A DNA stretch of 64,000 nucleotides, from NCBI RefSeq assembly GCF_031583575.1, contig NZ_CP134146.1, positions 2,666,001-2,730,000 of the forward strand, written 5' to 3'. The position numbers were made by a program, and so were the translations under genes. Each line of letters starts with the position of its first letter. Positions within the stretch are counted from its first letter, which is position 1. The notes beneath the pieces are model-generated. The model ran no database searches, was not told the origin of the DNA, and worked only from the letters and a program-made list of their open reading frames with translations. Below are positions 19,237 to 28,021 of this stretch, one piece after another. This DNA comes from Thalassotalea nanhaiensis (GTDB lineage Bacteria; Pseudomonadota; Gammaproteobacteria; Enterobacterales; Alteromonadaceae).

Positions 19237-20214
19237 ATGTTTCGGGACATACTCTATCTATCGCTAATATCCTCAAAACGTTTTCTACTTAACTCTCCTC
19301 TGTCAATTAAGGTTATACGATTTACGTTACTCATCACTTTTCTTTTGTTAGGCAGAGTTTATGCTGCAGAAGGTGGATATAGTAATTATATTCCAGGTTC
19401 CTATGGGGATTTTGCTGCAGGAATGGCGCCAAGCACACCTTGGTCACTAAGAAATGATTTTTATTATTATAATGCTGATGCTGACGTTACTTTAAGGAAC
19501 GGCACATTAGAGTTAGGAACCGAATTAACATTTGCGGTGAACCTTACAACGCTCGTCTATAACCCTGATATAGAGCTATTTGGTGGTCAGTATGCGTTTG
19601 GTGCTGTTTTACCCATCCCTACAGCTAAAGTAAAAGCCAATATCAATGACAACAGGGTATCAGATGAGGTAACTGACCTAGGTGATATAACTATCGTACC
19701 AGCTATTTTCTTTTGGAATTACGATAATTTAAATTTCACTTTAGGCGAATATATAGTAACACCTTCGGCTAGTTACAGTACAAGTGAAACTTTAAACCCA
19801 GGTTTAAATTATTGGACTTTCGATACTAATTTCACGGCTAATTATTTTAACTTAACTACTGGCCAAGATTACTCAGTCAATATTGGTTATACCCATAACA
19901 CAGAAAACTCTGACACCAGTTATCAATCAGGAAATGAACTACATATTGATTATATGTTTAATCAATTCTTATCAGATTCATTTGCTATAGGTATACAAGG
20001 GTTTTACTTGAAACAAACTTCAGCTGATTCAGGTTCAGGAGCTACATTAGGTAGTTATAAAGGGAGAGCGGCTGGCATTGGCCCCGCTGTTTTGTGGTCA
20101 ACTACCATTAACGAAATGTCTGTAAGCTATATTTTTAAATGGTTACATGAATATAAAGCAGAAAACCGAATTGAAGGTAACCATATTTTTGCTTCTTTTG
20201 CATTTACGTTTTAG
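19237..20214 (+). CDS. MetA-like outer-membrane transporter-type protein
   Basis: This 325-residue protein has a long N-terminal region and a signal sequence ending near RVYA-AEGG (about residue 44). The mature part begins YSNYIPGSYGDFAAGMAP, the recognisable start of the SphA/Phenol_MetA_deg family of outer-membrane proteins found in aromatic-compound degradation loci. It ends in FASFAFTF with a terminal Phe, as outer-membrane barrels do. A sulfatase follows 36 bases downstream on the same strand, so the pair may import and desulfate a substrate; that is inference. Both lie between tRNA-Thr relics. Confidence 0.82.
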   Translation: MFRDILYLSLISSKRFLLNSPLSIKVIRFTLLITFLLLGRVYAAEGGYSNYIPGSYGDFAAGMAPSTPWSLRNDFYYYNADADVTLRNGTLELGTELTFAVNLTTLVYNPDIELFGGQYAFGAVLPIPTAKVKANINDNRVSDEVTDLGDITIVPAIFFWNYDNLNFTLGEYIVTPSASYSTSETLNPGLNYWTFDTNFTANYFNLTTGQDYSVNIGYTHNTENSDTSYQSGNELHIDYMFNQFLSDSFAIGIQGFYLKQTSADSGSGATLGSYKGRAAGIGPAVLWSTTINEMSVSYIFKWLHEYKAENRIEGNHIFASFAFTF

Positions 20215-20250
20215 GAAAGCATGTTATCAAACATAAATTAAGGACACATA

Positions 20251-21690
20251 ATGAATCTAATAAATAAATTCGTAGTGATAAGTGGATTAGCGCTCTTCGC
20301 TATAACAACTCAGGCAGCAGAAAAGCCTAATGTTATTTATATTATGATTGATAACTGGGGGTGGGGAGATGTTTCATATAACGGCGGAGAAACACCAACG
20401 CCTAATATAGATCAGCTTGCTAATGAGGGAATTAAGTTCCAAAACTACAATATTCAAAATCAATGCACACCTTCTCGAGCTGCGATGCATACTGGTCGCT
20501 TGCCTATTCGAAGTGGTACAGACTCTGTTCCTCTTTTTAATACGGAAATGGATGGTCTTGCGCCAGAAGAATACACTATAGCTGAATTACTTGCTGATAG
20601 TGGCTACGCTACAGCAATGTACGGTAAATGGCATATTGGCAGCCGAGAAGAACGCCGTCCCCATAATCAAGGTTACGATGAGTTTTGGGGTTTTCTTCAT
20701 TCATCGAATGATGCAGCATTCACTACTTCTAAAGGGTGGGAGTTAGCAAAAATGGAAACGCCATATATTTACCAAGGTAAAAAAGGTAAAAAATCTGAAA
20801 AAGTCGTTGTATTTGATAGGGGTATTAAAATGATGCATGACGATACAATAACCACTAAAGCCATTAAATGGATAAATGAACAAATTGATGACAATAAGCC
20901 GTTTTATACCTATGTTGCATTTGCTTCTTTTCATCCTCCTTTAGATGTAAACCCTAAATTTTCAGAAGCTACTGGCGCTGGACTTTATGAAGATACTAAA
21001 CTGGATGTTGATTACCAAATAGGTCGTATAGCAAAAGCACTTAAGAGCAAAGGAATGCTTGATAATACCATTTTTATAGTAGCCGGCGATAATGGCACTA
21101 TGATATATGGTGATGGACCAGCAAAAAAAGAAGGACAAGCATATTCTGGTTCAAATGGACATTGGCGAGGCGGTTTATCTACGGCATTCGAAGGAGGTAT
21201 GCGAACTCCTGCCTTCATGCGCTATGGAAAGAAAGTAAAATCAGGACAAACAACCGATGAAATAGTCAGTGATTTAGATTGGTACAGTACCATTGCGCAA
21301 TTGACAGGCAATAAAGCTAAAGTACCAACAGATCGTGTTATTGATTCAATTGATCAATCAGAGTTTATTTTAGGTAACACCAAAAATTCACCGCGAGATT
21401 ACGTAGTGCAATTTGTTGGTAAAGAAATTTATGCTGTTAAGTGGAAGAATTTTAAATTTCATACACAATACGTTAATAAAACAGATGGTCCAAGCTATAA
21501 ACCTGCTTTTCCATTGGTTTATGATTTAGAGAATGATCCTACAGAATCAAAAAATATCTGGGTATCTGATGGATATGCTCATACTTGGATTACGCACCCC
21601 GTGGGTCAAATTATTTTTAAAACAATGAGTTCCATGGAGAAGTGCCCGAATACGCCAACTGGTGGAGAGTATGTATCTTGTAATCAGTAG
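20251..21690 (+). CDS. Exported sulfatase (type I, Cys-type)
   Basis: A 479-residue sulfatase has a signal peptide ending near TQA-AE (about residue 23). The formylglycine motif is CTPSR with Cys72, which a maturation enzyme would oxidise; no such enzyme is encoded in this window. Metal-binding segments are MIDNWGWGD near the N-terminus and GDNGT around residue 280, and YGKWHIG is a family motif. The second Asp of the usual DD pair is Asn here. The last codons (Cys-Asn-Gln-stop) coincide with a tRNA-Thr relic, so the natural C-terminus may have been replaced. The substrate could be a sulfated polysaccharide or aryl sulfate; this is unresolved. Confidence 0.9.
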   Translation: MNLINKFVVISGLALFAITTQAAEKPNVIYIMIDNWGWGDVSYNGGETPTPNIDQLANEGIKFQNYNIQNQCTPSRAAMHTGRLPIRSGTDSVPLFNTEMDGLAPEEYTIAELLADSGYATAMYGKWHIGSREERRPHNQGYDEFWGFLHSSNDAAFTTSKGWELAKMETPYIYQGKKGKKSEKVVVFDRGIKMMHDDTITTKAIKWINEQIDDNKPFYTYVAFASFHPPLDVNPKFSEATGAGLYEDTKLDVDYQIGRIAKALKSKGMLDNTIFIVAGDNGTMIYGDGPAKKEGQAYSGSNGHWRGGLSTAFEGGMRTPAFMRYGKKVKSGQTTDEIVSDLDWYSTIAQLTGNKAKVPTDRVIDSIDQSEFILGNTKNSPRDYVVQFVGKEIYAVKWKNFKFHTQYVNKTDGPSYKPAFPLVYDLENDPTESKNIWVSDGYAHTWITHPVGQIIFKTMSSMEKCPNTPTGGEYVSCNQ

Positions 21691-21750
21691 CCAGTATAAA
21701 ATCAGCAGTTCGACTCTTTCGTCATTCTCGCGCAGGCTGGGACGGCACCA
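21677..21750 (+). pseudogene. tRNA-Thr 3' relic, copy 3, overlapping the sulfatase stop
   Basis: CTTGTAATCAGTAG matches the anticodon loop and stem of the intact tRNA-Thr exactly. It is followed by CCAGTATAA, shared with relic 1, a partial T arm (GCAGTTCGACT), and a disrupted acceptor end GACGGCACCATT. The TAG of CAGTAG is the sulfatase stop. A terminator with the same tail as the intact tRNA's follows at 21760-21800. Confidence 0.8.
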
Positions 21751-22007
21751 TTTATAACGAAGCCTAAACAGAAATATTGAGGCTTTTTTATTTGTCTAAA
21801 TCAAACCTTTAAACTGTTTAAATCAGTCTGCAGTCCCTCTCCCTCGAAATTGTTTAATTTCAACTCTGCGGTGACATAAGTATATAATTTTTATGTGCTA
21901 TATTGAATTATAGGTATTAAATATTATGCTACTACTAGAGGTTTTCATGGGTGTATATTTTCCATTAAAGATGGAGTTTCCCTCATTGCCTATGGGGAGA
22001 CCATGAT
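21691..22007 (+). other. 317 bp gap: tRNA relic tail, terminator and leader of the kinase gene
   Basis: It holds relic 3, its terminator, and about 200 bases of A/T-rich DNA. GGGGAG just before 22000 is the ribosome binding site of the following histidine kinase. No other gene is seen. Confidence 0.5.
21760..21800 (+). terminator. Terminator after the sulfatase and relic 3
   Basis: AAGCCT and AGGCTT flank an imperfect loop and are followed by TTTTTATTTGTCTAAA, the same tail as after the intact tRNA-Thr. It would end the sulfatase transcript. Confidence 0.7.
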
Positions 22008-23375
22008 ATGAGTAACAATAAGTCAGGTAAATCTATAAGTAAAAGAGAGCAACGTCACCATTCCCTTTTTTCTGAATTACCGCTTGGCATTATTGAGCAA
22101 GATTGGTCCATTATTAAAAAAGAAATTGATAAATTACATCCTGAAAATATTGATAATTTACCTCTATATTTTAAAAATAACCCACTATTTTTACGCAAGC
22201 TAGTCGATTCAATCAAAATTAATAGTGTTAATGATAGTGCCCTGAAAATATACGGTGCAAATTCTATCACTGAATTTATTGAGGCGGAGGAAAATGCTGA
22301 AGAATGGTGGGATGAAGATTGGGAAAGTCTTTACGCATCTGAAATTTCGGCTCTCGCCAGCACTAACAAAATTAACTATCAAGAACTCAAAGAAACTCGC
22401 ATGGATGGCTCTATATTTGATGTACGTCTAATCACTCGTCTTGTCAGTGGTGATGAGGATACTTGGAATAGAATTCTTACGATTATTGAGGATGTGACTG
22501 AACGTAAAAACTATGAAGCAGAAATAATCAAAGCTCAACAAGAATTAAAAGATAAGCAAAGGCAACTGGTACATTCTGAAAAATTAGCTTCTGTTGGTCT
22601 GTTAGCCGCAGGTATAGCACATGAGATTAATAACCCTACCGGATTTATTAAAAGTAATTTAGAAACATTAGCCGATTACAAAAATAGCATTATCGCCGTT
22701 TTTCAAGTGTACTCAGAATTGGAACAAGCGCTTATGCTACATCAGGAAATACTAAGTGAATCAAAGACAGGTGAATTATTAAATAAGGTTCTGGAAATAA
22801 AGCAGCAAAAGCAGCTGGATTATATATTATCGGATATAACCATGCTGCTAGATGATTCTATTAATGGCACCGTCCGTATTCAAAAAATAGTCATGCAGCT
22901 TAAGCAATTTTCCCAGGTTGATGAAGCGGGACTAAAATGGGTCGATTTGAATGAAGACGTGATAGAAACTGCACTTCGTATAGTTTGTAACGAGTTGAAG
23001 TACAAATGTAAGTTGAAAACGTTATTGGCTCCATTGCCAAAGTATAAGTGTTGTCCTGGTGAATTAGGGCAAGTTATTATGAACCTTTTGCTTAATGCTA
23101 ATGACGCGATTGGCGTTAAGGGTGAAGTGAGTTTAACAAGTGAAGTAACCGATATGGGAATTAATATAAGCGTTTCGGATACAGGTTTGGGTATTTCAGA
23201 AGACGATATGTGGAAGATATTCGATCCATTCTATACCTCTAAAGTAACCGGTAAAGGCACCGGTCTTGGATTATCTATTTCTCAAAGTATTGTTGAAAAA
23301 TATGGAGGAACCATATCTGTCGATAGTGAGCTCAATAAAGGCACAATTTTTACCGTTTTTTTGCCCTTAGGTTAA
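22008..23375 (+). CDS. PAS-domain sensor histidine kinase (orphan)
   Basis: This 455-residue soluble kinase has no transmembrane helix. A PAS-like domain (about 68-170, ending in the IIEDVTERKNYE linker) is followed by a coiled coil and a dimerisation/phosphoacceptor region with His205 in GIAHEINNPTGF. An atypically long spacer precedes the HATPase domain, which has N-box NLLLNANDAIG, SDTGLGIS and GKGTGLGLSIS. The arrangement is like NtrB/ZraS-type HPK4 kinases that lack the F-box-rich membrane part. No response regulator is adjacent, so its partner is unknown. The ATG is supported by GGGGAG nine bases upstream. Confidence 0.93.
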   Translation: MSNNKSGKSISKREQRHHSLFSELPLGIIEQDWSIIKKEIDKLHPENIDNLPLYFKNNPLFLRKLVDSIKINSVNDSALKIYGANSITEFIEAEENAEEWWDEDWESLYASEISALASTNKINYQELKETRMDGSIFDVRLITRLVSGDEDTWNRILTIIEDVTERKNYEAEIIKAQQELKDKQRQLVHSEKLASVGLLAAGIAHEINNPTGFIKSNLETLADYKNSIIAVFQVYSELEQALMLHQEILSESKTGELLNKVLEIKQQKQLDYILSDITMLLDDSINGTVRIQKIVMQLKQFSQVDEAGLKWVDLNEDVIETALRIVCNELKYKCKLKTLLAPLPKYKCCPGELGQVIMNLLLNANDAIGVKGEVSLTSEVTDMGINISVSDTGLGISEDDMWKIFDPFYTSKVTGKGTGLGLSISQSIVEKYGGTISVDSELNKGTIFTVFLPLG

Positions 23376-23693
23376 TATAGGCAATTTCACTAGCACCAAT
23401 AAAATCACAAGCCTATCCATTCTTCCCCCTAAAGCTGATTTAATCCTATCAAACCAAGATGTTAACAGGCAAGAAGTGCACACAATTTTGAATAATCCTA
23501 ACTAGGAAAGTACCTTAAAACATCTCAATTCACCATATTTATACTAAGCTTAATTATGATGATGTAAGCCATCGTTTTTTAATAATTTAGTGAAACTTTA
23601 AATAAATATAATCTTAAGAAATGATCACTAATAGTTTACTGAAGTTAATACATTGAGATCTTAAGTTCTCAATAAGATAAAAGGTAATTTAAA
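23376..23693 (+). other. 318 bp gap with no recognised feature
   Basis: A/T-rich sequence between the kinase and the GFA-like gene. I see no strong hairpin, repeat or ORF in it. It presumably contains the promoter of the downstream gene, but no convincing hexamer pair stands out. Confidence 0.4.
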
Positions 23694-24248
23694 ATGACAA
23701 ACAAACTTACTCGACGAACTCTATTGGCAGGGGGAGCTTCTATCTTAGCTTCGGCATTAGTAGCAGGAAATGTTAGAGCAGGTGTTTCTCCTAAGAAGGA
23801 AGAAACTCGAGATACATCTATAAAAACGCGAACAGCTTCATGTAATTGTGGGCAGTTAACGGTAACGCATGTAGGTCCTGATCCTGAACGAATTTCCTTA
23901 TGTCATTGTTACTTATGTCAAAAACAATCAGGTAGTGCTTTTAGCATACAAGCGAGATTTCCCAAGGAAGAGTTAACAATTAAAGGTAAATCTTCTACAT
24001 GGAAGTTCCCTGGGGATAAGCCAGTTTCATATAGAACTTGTGCCGATCAAGGTGGTACATACCATTTCTGCCCTGAATGCGCATCGACAGTTTACTATAC
24101 GGCAGATACAGATGATGCTCGTATTGGTATCAGAATTGGCACTTTCACAGATCCAAGTTTTCCATCACCAAAAATTACCGGTTTTGAAGAGTACCACCAC
24201 CCTTGGGTCATGAATATCAAAGCTCTTGGCATGAAGGTTCTTGCCTGA
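23694..24248 (+). CDS. GFA/CENP-V domain zinc protein with a Tat-type signal
   Basis: This 184-residue protein starts with a twin-arginine-like leader (LTRRTLLAGG, then a hydrophobic stretch ending NVRA-G near residue 30). The rest is a GFA (glutathione-dependent formaldehyde-activating enzyme-like) domain. The zinc-binding cysteines appear as Cys50/Cys52, Cys70/Cys72/Cys75, Cys116 and Cys126/Cys129. Members are usually cytoplasmic and of uncertain function, so export by Tat would be unusual. Genes on both sides give no pathway clue. Formaldehyde metabolism should not be assumed from the family name. Confidence 0.87.
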   Translation: MTNKLTRRTLLAGGASILASALVAGNVRAGVSPKKEETRDTSIKTRTASCNCGQLTVTHVGPDPERISLCHCYLCQKQSGSAFSIQARFPKEELTIKGKSSTWKFPGDKPVSYRTCADQGGTYHFCPECASTVYYTADTDDARIGIRIGTFTDPSFPSPKITGFEEYHHPWVMNIKALGMKVLA

Positions 24249-24279
24249 TTTAGTAGAACAAAATATAAAGTAAGCCCTC

Positions 24280-24314
24280 AGTGACTCATTATATGAGTCA
24301 CTTTGTAGTGGCTT
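24280..24314 (+). terminator. Hairpin after the GFA-like gene
   Basis: A perfect 10-bp stem AGTGACTCAT/ATGAGTCACT with loop TAT is nested inside a weaker AAGCC/GGCTT pairing. The T tail is short, so termination efficiency is uncertain. Confidence 0.55.
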
Positions 24315-24374
24315 TAAGAAATACGACTCCCCCTACTAAAGCTTAATCTAAACGTACTCATAAAAAGGATATGT

Positions 24375-24923
24375 ATGTTTTACAAAAATTTAATTTTAAT
24401 AGTGACTCTAATTATCGCTATTACGGGATGTAGCATGACAGAATCAAAAGAAGAGCGTTTTTTAGAACTTTACGAAGGTGAAGTTCAAAATAGAGCATTT
24501 GCCCTTATGTATACAGAGAGATCTTCAACATCATGGGGTGATAATGACGTTGAAGAGTTTTGGAGTGTGTATTATGACTTGGAAGTGATTAATCAGCGTT
24601 TATATAAACCTTATGCTGATAAATATGGTTTAGATATGCAACCAACATTTTTTACTTCAGTGAAAACGAGTAGCCTTCGTTTAATGTCTAATTTGTTTCC
24701 AGAATACATGCTTAATACGATATATAGCTCAACCGTGGAATACCTTGAGGGAATAAAGGAAATGGAGAAACTTGCCCCTGAAGAAGATAAAGATTTTTTT
24801 CGTTATGTTGTAGAACAAGAGGCTGTTCAAGTAGAGGCGTTGGGCTTGGTTGCTCAAGGTGAAGCGAAAAAAGCAACTAAAGTGTTAGCCGATTACGTTG
24901 ATAATCAAATTCCTGTAAATTAA
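24375..24923 (+). CDS. Lipoprotein of unknown function
   Basis: This 182-residue protein has a signal peptide and lipobox ITGC (Cys19). The mature part is charged and helical (for example EGIKEMEKLAPEEDKDFF) with no family I recognise. The helical C-terminus resembles bacterioferritin-like or DUF-type helical lipoproteins only in general character. Its stop codon overlaps the stop of the convergent ABC permease by three bases, so the two genes share no terminator space. Confidence 0.75.
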   Translation: MFYKNLILIVTLIIAITGCSMTESKEERFLELYEGEVQNRAFALMYTERSSTSWGDNDVEEFWSVYYDLEVINQRLYKPYADKYGLDMQPTFFTSVKTSSLRLMSNLFPEYMLNTIYSSTVEYLEGIKEMEKLAPEEDKDFFRYVVEQEAVQVEALGLVAQGEAKKATKVLADYVDNQIPVN

Positions 24924-27900
24924 AGGTTATTCCGATAGTCACTTGAAAAATAAGACCGCAGAGTATTATTAACTTCCTCCCGTTGCTCACTCTCAAATTC
25001 CAACTCTTCATTTGATACAAATTCATTGGAACCGAATAGGTTGACACCCGTATCAAGATATCTGGTTATGGCCGTTTTCAAGTAATCATCAGGCATTGTA
25101 GTAAGCAACTCAGAGGCCAACGTGAGTGAGAGGTTATCTAAGAATGAACTAACCACCAGCTCTGTAGCGTTTTGCTTTTCTGAGAGATTATACAATTTCT
25201 CATGCTCACTGGAAACGCGCAGCAAAAATTCGTCAGTTTTAATTTCGCCAAGATTTTCTTTCATGATTTTCAATTGGATAATACTGGCGATTAGTTTTTT
25301 CATATGCGTGTTAGAGTCGTAAGGTATTAACATAGACATTATTGCCGCCCTCGTCATTTTTCCATACTGCTCAGCGTTAAACTCCTCGCGACTAGTCGTA
25401 GCTAACGTGAAGACCCAATTTGAGTTCAAGAAAACTGTTTGAGCATGAGGCTGAATATCGCTTTCTAGCAACGGGGTATATACAACATTTATGTTACTAA
25501 GATTAAACGACGGTATACTAGCCTCTGTCCAGCGGATAAAGTCAAAGACTGCCGATTTTATAATAGAGTTTGGCACAATATTTTGCGAAGGTGTGAAAAA
25601 CAAAACTTTCAAACCTTGCCCCCCTGCTCTAATTGGTTTAACCGGCATAGATAACCATGAAAAGTCAACGTATATAGGCTTAGTACTCGCAAATTGATAA
25701 AACCTTCTATCCCCCTGAGCCCAGTCTTCAACCAGTTCACCTATAGGTACTACGGTGTGATTTGAATGTGTTGAAACCTTAGATTTAACGAGCGCTTTAA
25801 CAGGTAATGATGGAGGTGTTGGCTGTTCAATCAACCCTAGAGCAATGCGTCGTTGCCTATCCTTTATTTCGAAAGATGCCTGATAGCCAACTACCGGTAA
25901 GAGATAGTCTGCTGCGATTCTAGTATACTGCTCACTAAGGATCATATTTTCATTATAAGGCCACAACAGTGGTTGCTGTACCGTGAAACGAGCGGATAGC
26001 TTAATCGACTTACCCGGGCGCATAGGTTCACTTAGCAAGACCTCTGAATGATTAAACTTAAGCTTGCTATGTTTTGTTCCTGATGTAGGGAGCTCTAGTG
26101 ACCAGTCATCTAAGTTACCATGCCGCCCGACAAGAATTTTAGGGATTATCTCATCTGACATATTGGTCAACCTGTAATGAACCGTAAATTGTGCTAATCC
26201 AGACTCCGGATATAGTTCTGCGTTTGATGTTATCTCAACTATTTTGGGTTGAGGTAATGTCGAATAATGTCGAAATGATTCCTCATAGCCTTTTTTCCAA
26301 CTCTCTTTTTGCAAGGAATAGGTCAGCGGTTTTTCGGTAGTGAGCTGATAATCAATTACCACTCCTACACCGACTGTCAGAAAAAGCATAACTTTCGCCG
26401 CGTTATTCAACTTGCTCTTCGCCATCACATAACCTGTGCCTCTATGTGAGACGCTCACGGCAATGAAGAATAGTGTAATGGCGAACAAAATCCAAAACAG
26501 TGTGAACGGTAAATAAACGTGCAGGCTATCTAAAAATAACCAATACTGATTTGCCGGCTGAATGGGGGAACCAGCGACATTCCATAATAGATTAGTAACA
26601 CCAACGCTCGATGTTACGGGTGTGAACTTCACCAACAAAATCATAAATATGACCAGGCCAGCTTTAGCGGGTGATTTCAGCATATGATGAAGGCATACAA
26701 AAATAATTGAAAGTAGAACTTGTGGCAAGTAACTCAAAGATAACTGCAGAAAATAATGAGAGAAGATAACATCACTGCCTGCAATTAACTCGGCAACCAA
26801 GCTGGCTAATCCCATGATAATGGTCAACAGGCCGAGTAGAATTGATAAGCTAACAATTTCAGCAACAATTTTTTGAATGTTACTTATTGGCATCGACGCA
26901 ATTATTCCGTCAAAGTCCAAGCGCTTGTTCTCCCAGCAAATTTGCCAGCTCCAAAGCGCAATACAAACCGATGTGAATACCAAGTAAACATCTAAAGCAA
27001 CAGCATTAAGCGCCATGATGCTATTGGCATTGCTATCAGTAGTTTGATCAACTCCACCTATTAACAAGGTAGAAAGAACTTCATTCAACACAATGAACGC
27101 CCATAAAGCGAACAACACTTGAGTTATTTTTGAACTGGCTAACACCTTCATATTCGCTAGCAATAATCTACTCACTACCGTACGAGGCGACATTGCATTC
27201 AAGTACCTAGAAAGTGATACTTTGCTTGACAATCTTTCCTTGAATACAGTTTTAGCTTGTTTGGAATACGAAGAGTTTTTGTTACCACTCGTCAAAAATA
27301 CTAACAGCGCACAGCACACCGCCAAGTTTAAGACTCTATTAACTATAAGCTCGGCACTGTTTAATGAATTGGTTTCAGTGTTATGAAGCAACGGTGTAAT
27401 GCCGAATGGATCTAACCATAACATCACATCATAAAACCCATCGCTTACTACGGAACTTCCTGATAAAAATGGGAAGCCTAAAAGACTACCGACTAGAATA
27501 TACACTATGCCAAACCCTGCACTAAAGGCATAAATGGTAAAGCTACTGTCTGAATACTTTAAAATTAACAACACCAACGAGGCCAATAAAAGTGTATTGG
27601 GTACAATGCCTCCGACGCTTACTGCAAAGAATACCATCATCGCTTGTAGGCCATCGCCCTGCTCCGCTGCGAAAATACCAGAAATAGCGCCAAAGCCAAC
27701 AATAAATGGGAAGCTAACCATGGCAGTTGTCGTCAAAACTCTCAACAGCCAGCGTTTGCGAAAAGTCATCGGAGTGGAATCAATAAGCTCCATCATGTTT
27801 GAATTTTTGTCTCTAAGTAATGTTGCAACAGTAATCACGGTGAACACTGCTGGCATAATCAGCATTTGCAAAATCGCGTAAACCTGATGTAACTCATTGA

Positions 27901-28021
27901 CTGAGGTTTTATCGTTAAGGCTGCCCATTCCAATGACTATGCTAATCAATAAAGCAGCAATGCTAGCTATCAACACAAGAGGTTGACGGTAGGCATATCG
28001 TAATTCGTTAAACACTAACAT
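24920..28021 (-). CDS. ABC-2 permease fused to a large extracytoplasmic M1-peptidase-like domain
   Basis: This product has about 1033 residues. Two ABC-2 type membrane halves (roughly residues 10-230 and 290-540, about six helices each) precede a final helix near 555. A C-terminal extracytoplasmic region of about 460 residues follows, whose beta-rich start (VEITSNAELYPESGLAQFTVHYRL) resembles the N-terminal domain of M1 aminopeptidases. Known permease/M1 fusions carry HEXXH; I find no HEXXH or GAMEN motif here, so the domain is probably not catalytic. The ATG at 28021 with upstream AGGCGC is preferred over a TTG at 28048. It overlaps the ATPase gene by 14 bases. Confidence 0.87.
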   Translation of the reverse strand: MLVFNELRYAYRQPLVLIASIAALLISIVIGMGSLNDKTSVNELHQVYAILQMLIMPAVFTVITVATLLRDKNSNMMELIDSTPMTFRKRWLLRVLTTTAMVSFPFIVGFGAISGIFAAEQGDGLQAMMVFFAVSVGGIVPNTLLLASLVLLILKYSDSSFTIYAFSAGFGIVYILVGSLLGFPFLSGSSVVSDGFYDVMLWLDPFGITPLLHNTETNSLNSAELIVNRVLNLAVCCALLVFLTSGNKNSSYSKQAKTVFKERLSSKVSLSRYLNAMSPRTVVSRLLLANMKVLASSKITQVLFALWAFIVLNEVLSTLLIGGVDQTTDSNANSIMALNAVALDVYLVFTSVCIALWSWQICWENKRLDFDGIIASMPISNIQKIVAEIVSLSILLGLLTIIMGLASLVAELIAGSDVIFSHYFLQLSLSYLPQVLLSIIFVCLHHMLKSPAKAGLVIFMILLVKFTPVTSSVGVTNLLWNVAGSPIQPANQYWLFLDSLHVYLPFTLFWILFAITLFFIAVSVSHRGTGYVMAKSKLNNAAKVMLFLTVGVGVVIDYQLTTEKPLTYSLQKESWKKGYEESFRHYSTLPQPKIVEITSNAELYPESGLAQFTVHYRLTNMSDEIIPKILVGRHGNLDDWSLELPTSGTKHSKLKFNHSEVLLSEPMRPGKSIKLSARFTVQQPLLWPYNENMILSEQYTRIAADYLLPVVGYQASFEIKDRQRRIALGLIEQPTPPSLPVKALVKSKVSTHSNHTVVPIGELVEDWAQGDRRFYQFASTKPIYVDFSWLSMPVKPIRAGGQGLKVLFFTPSQNIVPNSIIKSAVFDFIRWTEASIPSFNLSNINVVYTPLLESDIQPHAQTVFLNSNWVFTLATTSREEFNAEQYGKMTRAAIMSMLIPYDSNTHMKKLIASIIQLKIMKENLGEIKTDEFLLRVSSEHEKLYNLSEKQNATELVVSSFLDNLSLTLASELLTTMPDDYLKTAITRYLDTGVNLFGSNEFVSNEELEFESEQREEVNNTLRSYFSSDYRNNL

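Noticed and set aside
23694..24248. Formaldehyde detoxification enzyme
   Set aside because: The GFA name is historical; no formaldehyde dehydrogenase or glutathione pathway gene is nearby.
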